Assembly: GCA_903837525.1 (NCBI GenBank)
Contig: CAILUU010000016.1
Coordinates: 62,001-126,000 of the forward strand
DNA length: 64,000 nt
Direction of reading: 5' to 3'
Source: an uncultured Bacteroidota bacterium
GTDB lineage: Bacteria; Bacteroidota; Bacteroidia; Chitinophagales; Chitinophagaceae
Below, piece after piece: positions 28,801-37,489 of the stretch. The position numbers and the translations under genes were made by a program. How positions within the stretch are numbered: position 1 is the first letter of the stretch; each line of letters opens with the position of its first letter. A model generated the notes under the pieces. That model did not search any database, was not told the DNA's origin, and saw only the letters and a list, made by a program, of their open reading frames with translations.

Positions 28801-29558
28801 TTAGAAGGCTACAGTTTTATGATGATTGGTTTATTAAGTTATTAAATAAATGGCATAATCAAGATCCTGTTAGTGTAAAAGAAATTAATAGAAATAACGT
28901 AATTTTTTCTCAACTAATAACCGATGGTGCCTCTACAAAAAAACAAGGGAATAGAAACCCATTTGTTGACCACCCAGAATATGTTGCTGCTATTTGGGGA
29001 CCAACTTGCTTAACCGTTTTACCTGTTACCATCACTAATTTTTCTGTCGAAAAAAATAATAATACAGCGCTAGTTAGTTGGAAAGTTAATAATGAACTTA
29101 GCATAAAAAAATATGAGGTAGAAAGAAGCACCAATGGCATAAATTTTGAGAAAATTGGTGAGGTAAAAAGTAATGGAAATAAACAATACGCCTTTACCGA
29201 TAATACACTCCCTTTAGCTAAAACCGTTTATTACCGTTTAAAAATAATTGAGCTATCTGGTAAAATTAATACCACAAACGTTATAACCATAGATGGGGTT
29301 GTATTGGTTAATGCTTTAAAAATTTCGCCCAATCCTGCAAACGAAAAAATAACTATACAATTAAATAATGTAATTAATCAAAAAGGAGCGGTACTTACTA
29401 TTTTTGATTTCACTGGAAGACTCCTATTGCAAAAATCACTTACTAGTAACCAAAATACAATTACCCTTCCTGTTTTAAATTATTCAAACGGAACGTATTT
29501 TATAAAAATTAATACTGATACCGAAGTTTTAAAAACAAATTTTATTATTTCGAGATAA
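25875..29558 (+). CDS. Secreted multidomain endonuclease I with T9SS sorting domain
   Basis: This 1227-aa exported protein has a signal peptide (1-19, ending IYSQ), a beta-sandwich region (about 20-215), an Ig-like Big_5 domain (about 220-335, starting ITPPIVTTLVP), a choice-of-anchor J/MAM-like domain (about 345-510) and two Fn3-like repeats (about 517-755). An endonuclease I domain follows (about 760-1045; active-site motif NREHSTPQSWF near 852-862). The last ~80 residues are a T9SS type A sorting domain (ISPNP near 1150, ending in an F-I-I-S-R strand). It probably degrades extracellular DNA after type IX export. A TACTTTTG -7 box lies at 25848-25855 and a hairpin follows the gene. Confidence 0.9.
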   Translation: MKKIFTLLLTILIINDIYSQTPVPMASQPGLTYTEGFTDITNWTNNFAAGIGANRFSSVAVLSTGSIPSATKTTASSATFVSGTSGGVQKGTNNIVLLTTGAPDNTSSTAFDFLMDFSTVDAGTLSFEWAVVFNQTGNRNGSLKVYASIDNINFTEITAAAVTNFTNNVTASGTISAITLPTIFNNAANARLRFYYHNGTGGTTGSRPKISIDNLTVTATGGGPDITPPIVTTLVPTDNAINISNTSDLSILFNENVIKGTGNLLLRQLSDNAIIQTIDVASAAVTISGGNTANIDIAPLANNTDYYIELAAGSFEDIAGNDFAGITGNSTWNFTTIPLPAPGIIGNNYSFASCATTFITEGWRQFSVTGAQTWSCTASGRTGADGMEMNAYVSSGNNPLNEDWLISPPFDLTTTTAPTLKFYSKGDFTPGHGLVVRVSTNYTPGTNPNSATWTNVLTFPTPSGSNTAWLLNDNIDLSTYNTSNVYLAWFYNNTTTSNSSRWRIDDVTLYSGIVLPSCDEPTDQPTNLLLTPTATSVSGSFTAVFPAPSGYLAVRSTSATLSSNPIDAIIYTVGASLGGGVVIANSGATTFTDNGLTPTTTYYYFIFAYNTENCIGGPNYATTINPAPTGNTNSTTTLALASCVQPSAAPTTLNLSASSTTISGSFTTSASANRYLVVISLSNTLSATPSNGTTYTAGSPFGTGTVVAYSALTTFNATGLTANTPYFIFVFAANGDCTGEPSYFTTSLEGTTTTTNGTGVPNGYYDAALGLTCQPLKTSLKTIISTGTEVLSYTPGLWNLYTFSDKRRNDANNADILWDTYSDNPTGPEPYTYTLITNQCGNYTAEGDCYNREHSTPQSWFNQVSPMVSDAHQIFPTDGKVNALHSNYAYGEVQNLATVSGFTNPSLAGSKLGTGSNFGFTGTVFEPINEYKGDYARAFLYMAVRYEDEMISQNWPQYGRANEAILSTADQPNAAIRRLQFYDDWFIKLLNKWHNQDPVSVKEINRNNVIFSQLITDGASTKKQGNRNPFVDHPEYVAAIWGPTCLTVLPVTITNFSVEKNNNTALVSWKVNNELSIKKYEVERSTNGINFEKIGEVKSNGNKQYAFTDNTLPLAKTVYYRLKIIELSGKINTTNVITIDGVVLVNALKISPNPANEKITIQLNNVINQKGAVLTIFDFTGRLLLQKSLTSNQNTITLPVLNYSNGTYFIKINTDTEVLKTNFIISR

Positions 29559-29587
29559 TTTAAAGAATAGTTTTAATTTTATAAATG

Positions 29588-29611
29588 CCTTACATTTTTG
29601 TAAGGTATTTT
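29588..29611 (+). terminator. Hairpin terminator after the endonuclease gene
   Basis: CCTTACA (29588-29594) pairs with TGTAAGG (29599-29605), followed by a T-rich stretch. It overlaps the alternative early start of the SDR gene, which supports the later start at 29630. Confidence 0.6.
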
Positions 29612-29629
29612 TATATAATTATTAATAGT

Positions 29630-30403
29630 ATGACTAAAACAGTTTTAATAACAGGTGCTACATCGGGGATTGGCGAGGCGTGTGCCATAAAATTTGCACA
29701 AGAAAATTGTTCTTTAATTATTACCGGAAGAAGAGAAGAACGGTTACTAATTTTAAAAAAAATGTTAGAAGCTCAATACCAATGCAAGGTTTTAGCGCTT
29801 TGCTTTGATGTACAAAAAAAAGAAGACGTTTTTGCCACCCTTACTAATTTACCAACCGAATGGAAAAATATTGATGTATTAATTAACAATGCAGGTTTAG
29901 CCCTTGGCAGAGATAGTTTTGAAGATGCTGATATTGCTGAATGGGAAACGATGCTTGACACTAACGTAAAAGGATTAATGTATGTTACCAAGGCAGTATT
30001 ACCGTTTATGATTGAACGAAAAGTTGGGCATATAATAAACATAGGCTCTACAGCTGCTAAAGAAGTTTATGAAAATGGAAATGGGTATTGTGCAAGCAAA
30101 CATGCTGTTGATGCTATTAGTAAAGCCATGCGTATTGATTTATTGAAACATAATATAAAAGTAACTGCCTTACACCCAGGTGCAGTAGAAACCGAGTTTT
30201 CGTTAGTCCGTTTTAAGGGAGAAAAAGAAAAAGCCGATGCTGTATATAACAATTATACCCCTTTGATTGCTGCAAATGTTGCAGAAACAGTTTTTTATTG
30301 TACAAACTTACCTACACATGTATGTATTAACGAGTTGGTACTTACCTGTACACAACAAGCAAACAGTTATTATATCCATAAAAATCAATCGATTGTAAAA
30401 TAA
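29630..30403 (+). CDS. SDR family NAD(P)-dependent oxidoreductase (YdfG-like)
   Basis: This 257-aa protein is a classical short-chain dehydrogenase: the cofactor loop is TGATSGIG (G9-x3-G13-x-G15), then NNAG, and the catalytic Tyr153 and Lys157 lie in YCASK. The pattern HPGAVETEFS follows as in YdfG/3-hydroxy acid dehydrogenases, which reduce malonic semialdehyde or oxidise serine and related 3-hydroxy acids. The start is placed at ATG 29630, not 29585, because the Rossmann fold begins directly and the earlier ATG lies in the terminator hairpin of the preceding gene. The physiological substrate is unknown. Confidence 0.9.
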   Translation: MTKTVLITGATSGIGEACAIKFAQENCSLIITGRREERLLILKKMLEAQYQCKVLALCFDVQKKEDVFATLTNLPTEWKNIDVLINNAGLALGRDSFEDADIAEWETMLDTNVKGLMYVTKAVLPFMIERKVGHIINIGSTAAKEVYENGNGYCASKHAVDAISKAMRIDLLKHNIKVTALHPGAVETEFSLVRFKGEKEKADAVYNNYTPLIAANVAETVFYCTNLPTHVCINELVLTCTQQANSYYIHKNQSIVK

Positions 30404-30527
30404 ATCAAAATTAATATCCCTAAAATATAATTTTGGCACAGAATTATCGTTTTTACTAGGTATAAGCACTATAATATTATTCAAGAAAAAGAAGTATTCT
30501 TGATTATCCAATTAATGAATCCAAGTA

Positions 30528-30995
30528 TTGAAAAACCTAATACCCATTTTAATAGTTATACTATTTTGTAGCACCGCTTCAATAGCACAAGATGTAATAC
30601 GGCAATCAGCCTGTACACAAGCCTCTATTTTACAACAAGCCGATAGTATTAAAAAAGAACTAGCTAAGCAAGGTTTTATAATAGTTAAAGAAGCTTCCAT
30701 GAGCATGCAAAGTGAGTATGAAATGCCAGTACTTCTTCCATTAATCCAAGGCAGTTGGTATCAATTTATTTTTATTGGCGATAGGTCTTCTAAACTATAC
30801 GAAGTAAGAATGTTTGATTGGAACGAAAAACAAGTAGTTTATCAACGAAAACATTGGGGAGATGTAGATGGAAATGTAATTAGCTACTCCTATATTCCAC
30901 GTTTTAGCGAATACCATATGATGAAGCCTGTACAAGTCAATAAAAAAAAGAAAGAATTATGTGGGTATTTTATGCTATTAAAAAAAGTAAACTAA
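30528..30995 (+). CDS. Hypothetical exported protein
   Basis: This is a 155-aa protein whose likely start is TTG 30528. No in-frame ATG precedes the clear signal peptide (MKNLIPILIVILFC... ending SIAQ). I do not recognise the mature part (~134 aa). It has an early cysteine (QSACTQ), a hydrophobic core with W-x-x-x-F-I-F (WYQFIFIG), several aromatic residues and a lysine-rich segment near the end (KKKKEL). It may be a small periplasmic or cell-surface protein. It lies alone between the SDR gene and the convergent exonuclease gene. Confidence 0.6.
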   Translation: MKNLIPILIVILFCSTASIAQDVIRQSACTQASILQQADSIKKELAKQGFIIVKEASMSMQSEYEMPVLLPLIQGSWYQFIFIGDRSSKLYEVRMFDWNEKQVVYQRKHWGDVDGNVISYSYIPRFSEYHMMKPVQVNKKKKELCGYFMLLKKVN

Positions 30996-31090
30996 AAAAA
31001 AATTTCTTTATTGTTTTTATAAACTTTACTTTTAAAACACCAAAAATGGGTTGTAAAATATTGTGAATAATCGTTCTTTATTTAACATCA

Positions 31091-31813
31091 CTACTTAACA
31101 AAAACAACATTATTGTGTTCAATTAAAGGCATATTTTTAAACCGTAGTAAAATGTTAGCTGTGGTTATAATATCTTTTTGGCAGTAAGTAACAATTCGTT
31201 GTAAATCATTTTCTTTCCAATATACTTCACCAACTTGGCTTCCATCAATGTCATCTTTTGGAGAGGCAATGCCCAATGCAGCAGCTAATAATTTTAAAGA
31301 GGTGTAATTTTTATAATCGCCAAAACGCCAATATTGAAACGTATCAATACTGTTTGTTTCCCAAGGTTTCATATTTTGAAAATCAATGTATTCAGGAATA
31401 GGCATACCGTTTATTAATAACCTTCTGCATAAAAAAGGAATATCAAATTCTTTTATATTATGCCCAGCAAAGCACCATTTATTATTCTGAATTTCCATTT
31501 GATTAAGCGTAGCTATAAAATCTTGCAATACCTTTTTTTCTTCATCAGCATAAAACGATTTTATTCGCAATTGCATAACTTCCCCCTCGTATTTAAAATA
31601 ACCAATACTTATACAAATTACTTTAGCAAATTCTGCCATTACACCAGCCCGTTGTTCATAAAACTCAGCTACTGTATTTTCTGAGGGTAAAATACGTTGT
31701 GTTTTTTCTGTCCACAACTCTTGCCAATTTTCAGTTAAGTTTTGGTAAGTTGCTTTTTCAGATACAGTTTCTATATCTATAAATAATAAATTTTCAGTAA
31801 GGATATGTTGCAT
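31091..31813 (-). CDS. 3'-5' exonuclease, PolB-like DEDDy family
   Basis: This 240-aa protein has the DEDDy exonuclease motifs: exo I FIDIET (D13, E15), exo II in AGHNIKEFDIPF and exo III as YCQKDIITT (Y-x3-D). It matches the predicted 3'-5' exonuclease related to the proofreading domain of PolB, a stand-alone protein in many Bacteroidota. It likely trims single-stranded DNA 3' ends in repair; the direct partner is unknown. It is convergent with the hypothetical exported protein gene. Confidence 0.85.
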   Translation of the reverse strand: MQHILTENLLFIDIETVSEKATYQNLTENWQELWTEKTQRILPSENTVAEFYEQRAGVMAEFAKVICISIGYFKYEGEVMQLRIKSFYADEEKKVLQDFIATLNQMEIQNNKWCFAGHNIKEFDIPFLCRRLLINGMPIPEYIDFQNMKPWETNSIDTFQYWRFGDYKNYTSLKLLAAALGIASPKDDIDGSQVGEVYWKENDLQRIVTYCQKDIITTANILLRFKNMPLIEHNNVVFVK

Positions 31814-31910
31814 TTTTACTGTGTTTCAGTTTTATAAAAAAGTAACTCCAAAAATTACTTGAATGGATTAGTTTTTTCTAGTAATTGATTTTTACCACTA
31901 TAAATATAAT

Positions 31911-31938
31911 TAAAAAACCTGTAATGGCTTATTACAGG
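31911..31938 (-). terminator. Terminator of the WXXGXW-repeat gene
   Basis: CCTGTAA / TTACAGG with a 7-base loop; on the minus strand it is followed by a T-run (AAAAAA at 31912-31917 on the + strand). Confidence 0.75.
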
Positions 31939-31960
31939 CTATAAATTAAAAGGTTATTCA

Positions 31961-32254
31961 TTAAAAACGTCTCCAATGGCCTGGTACCCATACCCAACCT
32001 CTTCTTTTGTTTTTCCAATAGCCATCAACCCATGCTCTACTATTAGCTGGTGGTAAAGCCCAATAACCATCTGTATAGGCGTACTGGCCTCCACGCCAAT
32101 TATAATTACCACCAACCCATACATGCCTTGGTGATGGGCAAGCAGGACGGACTCTAACTAAAGGTGCCGCTGGTCTAATCCTTACAACAAATTGTGCTTG
32201 TGTTGCAAACGATAAAACAAGTGCAAGTACACTTAATGAAAATATTTTTTTCAT
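31961..32254 (-). CDS. Small exported WXXGXW-repeat protein
   Basis: The protein is 97 aa from ATG 32254, where a signal peptide begins (MKKIFSLSVL... ending TQAQ). A start at 32338 would prefix 28 unlikely residues. The mature part is short, basic and tryptophan-rich, with repeats of W-x-x-G-x-W type (VWVGGNYNW, DGYWALP, VDGYWKN, VWVPGHWRR), the BcpO-related WXXGXW family. Such proteins are thought to be envelope-associated; the function is unknown. A terminator lies on each side, so it is a single-gene unit. Confidence 0.75.
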   Translation of the reverse strand: MKKIFSLSVLALVLSFATQAQFVVRIRPAAPLVRVRPACPSPRHVWVGGNYNWRGGQYAYTDGYWALPPANSRAWVDGYWKNKRRGWVWVPGHWRRF

Positions 32255-32340
32255 GGTATAATTAATTTTAAGTGTGACTGATGAAGTAGTAATAAGTTTA
32301 GTAGCAAATGTATGAGTACAGTAAAAAATTAACAACATAC

Positions 32341-32375
32341 AAAAAAAGCCTCACCCAATAAAGAGTGAGGCTTTG
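32341..32375 (-). terminator. Terminator of fusA
   Basis: AAAGCCTCAC / GTGAGGCTTT with a loop of about 11 bases; an A-run on the left becomes the U-tract of the minus-strand transcript, 52 bases after the fusA stop. Confidence 0.85.
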
Positions 32376-32426
32376 CTTATAAAATGTTCTACGCTCGGTA
32401 AAGTTGTACTTTACAAGTGAAGGAGA

Positions 32427-34577
32427 TTAATCTTCTATTTTTACTTTCCCTTTAGATTTTGCTATTACTTCTTCTGCAACACCATTTGGTGCAGGTGCAT
32501 AATGGCTAAATTCCATAGTACTTGTAGCTCTTCCAGAAGATAATGAACGTAACTGAGTTACATAACCAAACATTTCACTTAATGGAACTTTTGCTTTAAT
32601 AACTTGTACACCATGTTTACTATCCATACCTTCTAACATACCTCTACGGCGGTTTAAGTCACCGGTAACATCACCCATGTATTGGTCTGGTGTAAGTACT
32701 TCTACCTTCATAATTGGTTCAAGCAAAACTGGTTTGGCTTTTCTTCCTGCCTCTCTGTAACCTTGCTTAGCACACAATTCAAATGATATAGCATCACTAT
32801 CCACATCATGGTAGCTACCGTCTATCAATCTTACTTTCATATCTACCACTGGGTAACCAGCTAATACACCATTCGTCATGCTTAAGGTAAACCCTTTAAT
32901 AATTGGAGCAATAAATTCTTTTGGAATACTACCACCAAAAATTTCATTTACAAATTGTAAACCACCCAATGGATTTTCTTTTTTCCACTCATCATCTGCT
33001 GGGCCAAACTCAAAAGCAATATCACCAAACTTACCTCTACCACCACTTTGTTTCTTATAGGTTTCTCTATGCAATAAAGTAGATTTAAACGCTTCTTTAT
33101 AAGCAACCATTGGTGCACCTTGATTAATATCAACCTTAAATTCTCTCATCATACGGTCAATAATAATCTCTAAGTGTAACTCGCCCATACCACTTAAAAT
33201 GGTTTGACCAGTTTCTTCGTCTGTACGTACACGTAAGGTAGGATCTTCCTCTACTAATTTAGCAATAGCCATACCCATTTTATCAACGTCTGCTTGTGTT
33301 TTAGGCTCAATTGCTATCGAAATTACCGGCTCTGGGAATGTCATACTTTCCAATACAATTGGATTGTCCTCGTTACATAACGTATCACCAGTTTTTATTT
33401 CTTTAAAACCTACTGCTGCACCAATATCACCAGCTTCAATAAAATCAACTGGGTTTTGCTTATTAGCATGCATTTGCATAATTCTACTAATACGCTCTTT
33501 TTTACCCGTACGAGTATTTAATACATAACTACCAGCATCTAAACGTCCGCTATAGGCTCTAAAGAAAGCTAAACGACCAACAAAAGGATCAGTCATAATC
33601 TTAAATGCTAATGCACTAAATGGTTCTTTAGGATCGCAGTGACGGAAAATTTCTTCACCAGTATCTGGATTAGTTCCTTTTATTGCTTCAATATCCATTG
33701 GGCCAGGTAAGTATCTTACCACAGCATCCAAGGCAGTTTGTACGCCTTTATTTTTAAAAGATGAACCACACATCATTGGAATAATACTCATGTCAATTGT
33801 TGCTTTACGAATAGCCTCATGTACTTCTTCCTCTGAAATTGTATTAGGATCATCAAAAAATTTCTCTAACAATTTTTCATCATATTCAGCTACAGCCTCA
33901 ATCAATTCCTGACGGTATTGATCAACTTCTTCTTGCATATCTGCAGGGATAGGTACTTCTTTAAATGTCATACCCATATCTTCGGTATTCCAAACAATTC
34001 CTTTCATGGTAATTAAATCTACCACACCAGTAAAGTTATCTTCGGCACCAATTGGTAATTGCAAAGGCACAGCTTTAGCACCCAACATTTCTCTAACTTG
34101 TTTTACAACGTTTAAGAAATCGGCACCGCTACGGTCCATTTTATTTACAAACCCAATACGAGGTACTTTGTATTTATTAGCTTGTCTCCAAACAGTTTCG
34201 CTTTGTGGCTCTACACCACTTACTGCACAAAACAACGCTAATAAACCATCCAATACACGAAGGCTACGCTCTACCTCTACAGTAAAGTCTACGTGGCCTG
34301 GAGTATCAATAATGTTAAATTTGTATTGTTTTGTATCAGGTGTTTTTTTGCCTTGCACCATCGGAAAATTCCAAAAGCAAGTAGTAGCAGCCGAAGTAAT
34401 AGTAATACCTCTTTCCTGCTCCTGTGCCATCCAGTCCATAGTTGCACCGCCGTCATGTACTTCGCCTATTTTGTGGTTTACACCAGTGTAGTACAAAATA
34501 CGTTCGGTTGTGGTGGTTTTACCAGCATCAATATGTGCGGCAATACCAAAGTTGCGTTGATAACGTAAATCTGCCAT
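32427..34577 (-). CDS. fusA: Translation elongation factor G
   Basis: This 716-aa GTPase moves the ribosome along mRNA. The G1 motif is AHIDAGKTT, switch II and G3 are DTPGHVDF, G4 is NKMD, and domains II-V follow with GMGELHLE and the domain IV loop region (SGGRGKFGD). The length is normal. Unlike the usual str order, it does not directly follow rpsG: a DEAD-box helicase gene on the + strand lies between. It has its own promoter (34838-34867) and a leader of about 255 bases. Confidence 0.97.
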   Translation of the reverse strand: MADLRYQRNFGIAAHIDAGKTTTTERILYYTGVNHKIGEVHDGGATMDWMAQEQERGITITSAATTCFWNFPMVQGKKTPDTKQYKFNIIDTPGHVDFTVEVERSLRVLDGLLALFCAVSGVEPQSETVWRQANKYKVPRIGFVNKMDRSGADFLNVVKQVREMLGAKAVPLQLPIGAEDNFTGVVDLITMKGIVWNTEDMGMTFKEVPIPADMQEEVDQYRQELIEAVAEYDEKLLEKFFDDPNTISEEEVHEAIRKATIDMSIIPMMCGSSFKNKGVQTALDAVVRYLPGPMDIEAIKGTNPDTGEEIFRHCDPKEPFSALAFKIMTDPFVGRLAFFRAYSGRLDAGSYVLNTRTGKKERISRIMQMHANKQNPVDFIEAGDIGAAVGFKEIKTGDTLCNEDNPIVLESMTFPEPVISIAIEPKTQADVDKMGMAIAKLVEEDPTLRVRTDEETGQTILSGMGELHLEIIIDRMMREFKVDINQGAPMVAYKEAFKSTLLHRETYKKQSGGRGKFGDIAFEFGPADDEWKKENPLGGLQFVNEIFGGSIPKEFIAPIIKGFTLSMTNGVLAGYPVVDMKVRLIDGSYHDVDSDAISFELCAKQGYREAGRKAKPVLLEPIMKVEVLTPDQYMGDVTGDLNRRRGMLEGMDSKHGVQVIKAKVPLSEMFGYVTQLRSLSSGRATSTMEFSHYAPAPNGVAEEVIAKSKGKVKIED

Positions 34578-35055
34578 TGTTTTATATTAAAAATTAAAAA
34601 ATTAAGAATTAAGAATTTGTAAAAGCCTCGTGTAACTTATTTAGTCACTATTTTAGTACAAACGTTGTTATTTTATTTATTGAACTTTTACTGTAGCCTA
34701 TATTACTTTAGTGCCACAATGTCCCCTGTAGATAAGGCGTTTAGCCTTAAGGGGTAATATGTAATTTTTACGATCTCATATTATGCTAAATAGTTCAACA
34801 TCAATTTTATATATAATTGCTGAAGCTTTTAGCGGCGCAAAGGTAAGGATTTCTAAATATATAACAAAGGGTTTATAAAGACTTATTTAATCTATCTATA
34901 ACCTCTTTAAGCCCACCAATTTTAAATACCCTACCTTTGAAGTCTCCACGTAAAACATTACGGCAAGTTGTAAGCCGGTGGTACCAATAATATTACTACG
35001 CTGTTTTAGAAAATACAACGTCCTTTTCAGCCCACATTTTTATAAATAAATTATA
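34578..35055. other. 478-base intergenic region: fusA leader with hairpin
   Basis: No gene is seen here. On the minus strand it contains the fusA 5' leader. A hairpin at 34723-34754 combines an outer CCCC/GGGG pair with an inner TAAGGC/GCCTTA stem and resembles the C4/G4 repeat family. Near the fusA start there are tandem AATTAAGAATT-like units (34595-34618). The rightmost ~200 bases lead into the helicase gene without a clear promoter. Confidence 0.6.
34838..34867 (-). promoter_or_regulatory. Promoter of fusA
   Basis: On the minus strand: TTG (34867-34865), 19-base spacer, TACCTTTG (34845-34838). This matches the Bacteroidota TTG-N19-TAnnTTTG pattern. Transcription would start about 255 bases before fusA. 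Confidence 0.7.
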
Positions 35056-36297
35056 ATGGAATTTAACCAATTAGGATTAATAGATCCTATACTATTAGCA
35101 GTAGCCGAACAAGGCTATACAACCCCAACTCCTATTCAACAACAAGCTATACCTATTTTATTGCAGAAAAAAGATTTACTAGGTTGTGCACAAACAGGCA
35201 CGGGCAAAACAGCCGCTTTTGCCATCCCTATTTTACAATTACTATACACCGAAAAAACACATAGCACAGGAATAAAAGTATTAATACTTACTCCAACAAG
35301 GGAACTGGCTATTCAAATTAACGAAAGCTTTGAAGCCTACGGAAAATACACCAAAATTAGCCATACCGTAATATTTGGCGGAGTAAGCCAAGTACCACAG
35401 GTAAGTACCCTAAAAAGAGGTGTAGATGTGTTAATTGCAACTCCAGGCCGTTTACTAGATTTAATTAACCAAGGCTACATATCCCTAAGGCAGATACAAA
35501 TATTTGTGTTAGATGAGGCAGATAGAATGTTAGATATGGGTTTTATACATGATGTAAAAAGAGTAATTACTAAAATACCTGCTAAAAGACAAACCCTTTT
35601 CTTTAGTGCCACCATGCCACCCGAAATACAAAAGTTAGCAGATGTTTTATTAAATAAACCTAGTAAGGTAGAGGTAACACCCGTTTCATCTACCGTTGAT
35701 GCTATTGAACAGCGGTTGTATTACGTAGGTAAAACAGATAAAAACAAATTATTGCTTCATTTATTAAAAGATGAAACTATAAAAACAGCCTTAGTGTTTA
35801 CCCGTACAAAACATGGTGCCGATAAAGTAGTGAAAGTATTGCATACCTATGGTATTACTGCCGCAGCTATACACGGCAATAAATCGCAAAATGCCCGACA
35901 AAATGCATTAAGCAGTTTTAAAAATGGCAGCATACGTGTATTAGTGGCAACTGATATTGCAGCAAGAGGAATTGATATTGATGATCTAAGCCATGTAATA
36001 AATTTTGAATTACCCGAAGTGCCGGAAACCTACGTACATCGTATAGGCCGTACCGGTAGAGCTGGTAATACAGGTATTGCACTTTCGTTTTGTGATATAG
36101 ATGAAAAACTAGAATTAAGAGATATTCAAAAAGTAATTGGTAAAGTAATACCTGTGGAGGGTAACAACCCATTTCCGTTAGCTGCCGATGCTAAACCATC
36201 GCCACCTGAACCAAAGCAACAACAACGACAAAATTTTAAAAGAGGAGGAACTAATCAAAATGGTCCTAAAAGAAATTCAAACAAAAGAAGTTGGTAA
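35056..36297 (+). CDS. DEAD-box RNA helicase (RhlE-like)
   Basis: This 413-aa protein has all DEAD-box motifs: Q motif (TPIQQQAIP), I AQTGTGKT, Ia PTRELA, II DEAD, III SAT, and VI HRIGRTGRAG. A Q/N/K-rich disordered C-terminal tail (about 378-413) probably binds RNA. RhlE-type helicases act in ribosome assembly and RNA decay, which fits its position between fusA and rpsG-rpsL, although it points the other way. It shares the bidirectional terminator at 36337-36365 with rpsG. Confidence 0.93.
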   Translation: MEFNQLGLIDPILLAVAEQGYTTPTPIQQQAIPILLQKKDLLGCAQTGTGKTAAFAIPILQLLYTEKTHSTGIKVLILTPTRELAIQINESFEAYGKYTKISHTVIFGGVSQVPQVSTLKRGVDVLIATPGRLLDLINQGYISLRQIQIFVLDEADRMLDMGFIHDVKRVITKIPAKRQTLFFSATMPPEIQKLADVLLNKPSKVEVTPVSSTVDAIEQRLYYVGKTDKNKLLLHLLKDETIKTALVFTRTKHGADKVVKVLHTYGITAAAIHGNKSQNARQNALSSFKNGSIRVLVATDIAARGIDIDDLSHVINFELPEVPETYVHRIGRTGRAGNTGIALSFCDIDEKLELRDIQKVIGKVIPVEGNNPFPLAADAKPSPPEPKQQQRQNFKRGGTNQNGPKRNSNKRSW

Positions 36298-36336
36298 AAG
36301 TTGCTTAACTAATTTTAAAAAAATAATAACCAAACA

Positions 36337-36365
36337 AAAAGCCCTCGAATTTTTCGAGGGCTTTA
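36337..36365. terminator. Bidirectional terminator between helicase and rpsG
   Basis: GCCCTCGAA (36341-36349) / TTCGAGGGC (36353-36361) with a 3-base loop, A-run left and T-run right, between convergent genes. Confidence 0.9.
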
Positions 36366-36386
36366 ATAATATAACTAAGTGTAGTG

Positions 36387-36854
36387 TTAGATTTTAAAAT
36401 GTGCAAATGCTTTGTTAGCTTCTGCCATACGGTGTGTATCTTCTTTCTTTTTGTATGATGCACCTTCACCCTTACTTGCTGCAACAATTTCATTAGCTAA
36501 TTTATCACTCATGCTACGTCCGTTTCTTTCACGGCTGTAACGTACCATCCATTTAATACTTAACGATACTTTTCTATCAGCACGTACCTCACTTGGTATT
36601 TGAAAAGTAGCACCACCAATACGACGGCTACGTACTTCTACACCCGGTGTAATATTAGTTAATGCTTTTTTCCATACTTCATATCCATCTTCGTTCGTTT
36701 GCTTTGCAACCTTATCTAAAGCTGTATAAAAAATATCATAGGCACCACTTTTTTTACCTTCCCACATTAAATTATTTACAAAACGAGTAACTAATTTATC
36801 ATTAAATTTAGGATCTGGTGCTAAGGGTATCTTTTTGGGTTGTGTTTTACGCAT
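36387..36854 (-). CDS. rpsG: 30S ribosomal protein S7
   Basis: This 155-aa basic protein nucleates folding of the 3' domain of 16S rRNA. The start MRKTQPKKIPLAPDPKF and the segment EVRSRRIGGATFQIP are typical for Bacteroidota S7. It follows rpsL on the same strand after 109 bases and ends at the bidirectional terminator, so fusA is not part of this transcript. Confidence 0.97.
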   Translation of the reverse strand: MRKTQPKKIPLAPDPKFNDKLVTRFVNNLMWEGKKSGAYDIFYTALDKVAKQTNEDGYEVWKKALTNITPGVEVRSRRIGGATFQIPSEVRADRKVSLSIKWMVRYSRERNGRSMSDKLANEIVAASKGEGASYKKKEDTHRMAEANKAFAHFKI

Positions 36855-36963
36855 TTCTTTTAATTTTTATTTTTAGGCTAATTTTCTTCAAGAATTAAAA
36901 CTTTACTCAGCCTTTGTTTAAATTACGATTACTTGTTTGTTGTTTTTAAAAACCTAGCTCATC

Positions 36964-37344
36964 TTATGCTTTTGCTTTAGCTCTTTTAGTACCATACTTA
37001 CTACGGCTTTGTTTTCTATCTTTTACACCAGCAGTATCTAAACTACCACGTACAATATGATAACGTACACCTGGTAAATCTTTTACCCTTCCACCACGTA
37101 TAAGTACAATACTGTGCTCTTGCAAATTGTGACCCTCACCTGGTATATAGGCAATAACCTCAATTTTATTTGTTAAACGCACTTTTGCTACTTTACGCAA
37201 GGCAGAGTTTGGCTTTTTAGGTGTTGTTGTATATACTCTTGTACATACTCCACGACGTTGTGGGCAACTATCTAAAGCTCTTGATTTACTCTTTGCAGTA
37301 ATAATTGTTCTTCCTTTTCTAACTAATTGTTGTATTGTAGGCAT
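36964..37344 (-). CDS. rpsL: 30S ribosomal protein S12
   Basis: This 126-aa protein of the decoding centre shows the conserved segments [17 protein letters not shown] and [18 protein letters not shown]. The lysines of the streptomycin-resistance sites (K in PKKPNSA, K in [13 protein letters not shown]) have the usual wild-type form. A minus-strand -7 box (37370-37377) lies 25 bases upstream, so rpsL-rpsG is a separate unit from ilvE, which ends at its own terminator. Confidence 0.97.
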   Translation of the reverse strand: MPTIQQLVRKGRTIITAKSKSRALDSCPQRRGVCTRVYTTTPKKPNSALRKVAKVRLTNKIEVIAYIPGEGHNLQEHSIVLIRGGRVKDLPGVRYHIVRGSLDTAGVKDRKQSRSKYGTKRAKAKA

Positions 37345-37369
37345 GTTTAACCCTTTATTTTTCGGACGG

Positions 37370-37377
37370 CAAAGGTA
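37370..37377 (-). promoter_or_regulatory. -7 promoter box of rpsL-rpsG
   Basis: TACCTTTG on the minus strand, 25 bases before the rpsL ATG. The same octamer precedes fusA and rpsF. No clear -33 TTG is seen. Confidence 0.6.
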
Positions 37378-37440
37378 GGCAATCTGTGTTAAAAAAGAAA
37401 ACTAAATATAAAAAATCTTCAATTTTTATTAATATTTAAT

Positions 37441-37467
37441 AAAAAACCACCATTTGCAGGTGGTTTT
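37441..37467 (-). terminator. Terminator of the BCAT gene
   Basis: AACCACC (37445-37451) / GGTGGTT (37459-37465), 7-base loop, with a U-tract on the minus-strand RNA; it follows the ilvE stop at 37490. Confidence 0.82.
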
Positions 37468-37489
37468 AGGTTATTAGCTAGGCAAATAA

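Noticed and set aside
32255-32338. Longer start for the WXXGXW-repeat protein
   Set aside because: A clear signal peptide starts at 32254; the upstream residues would precede it.
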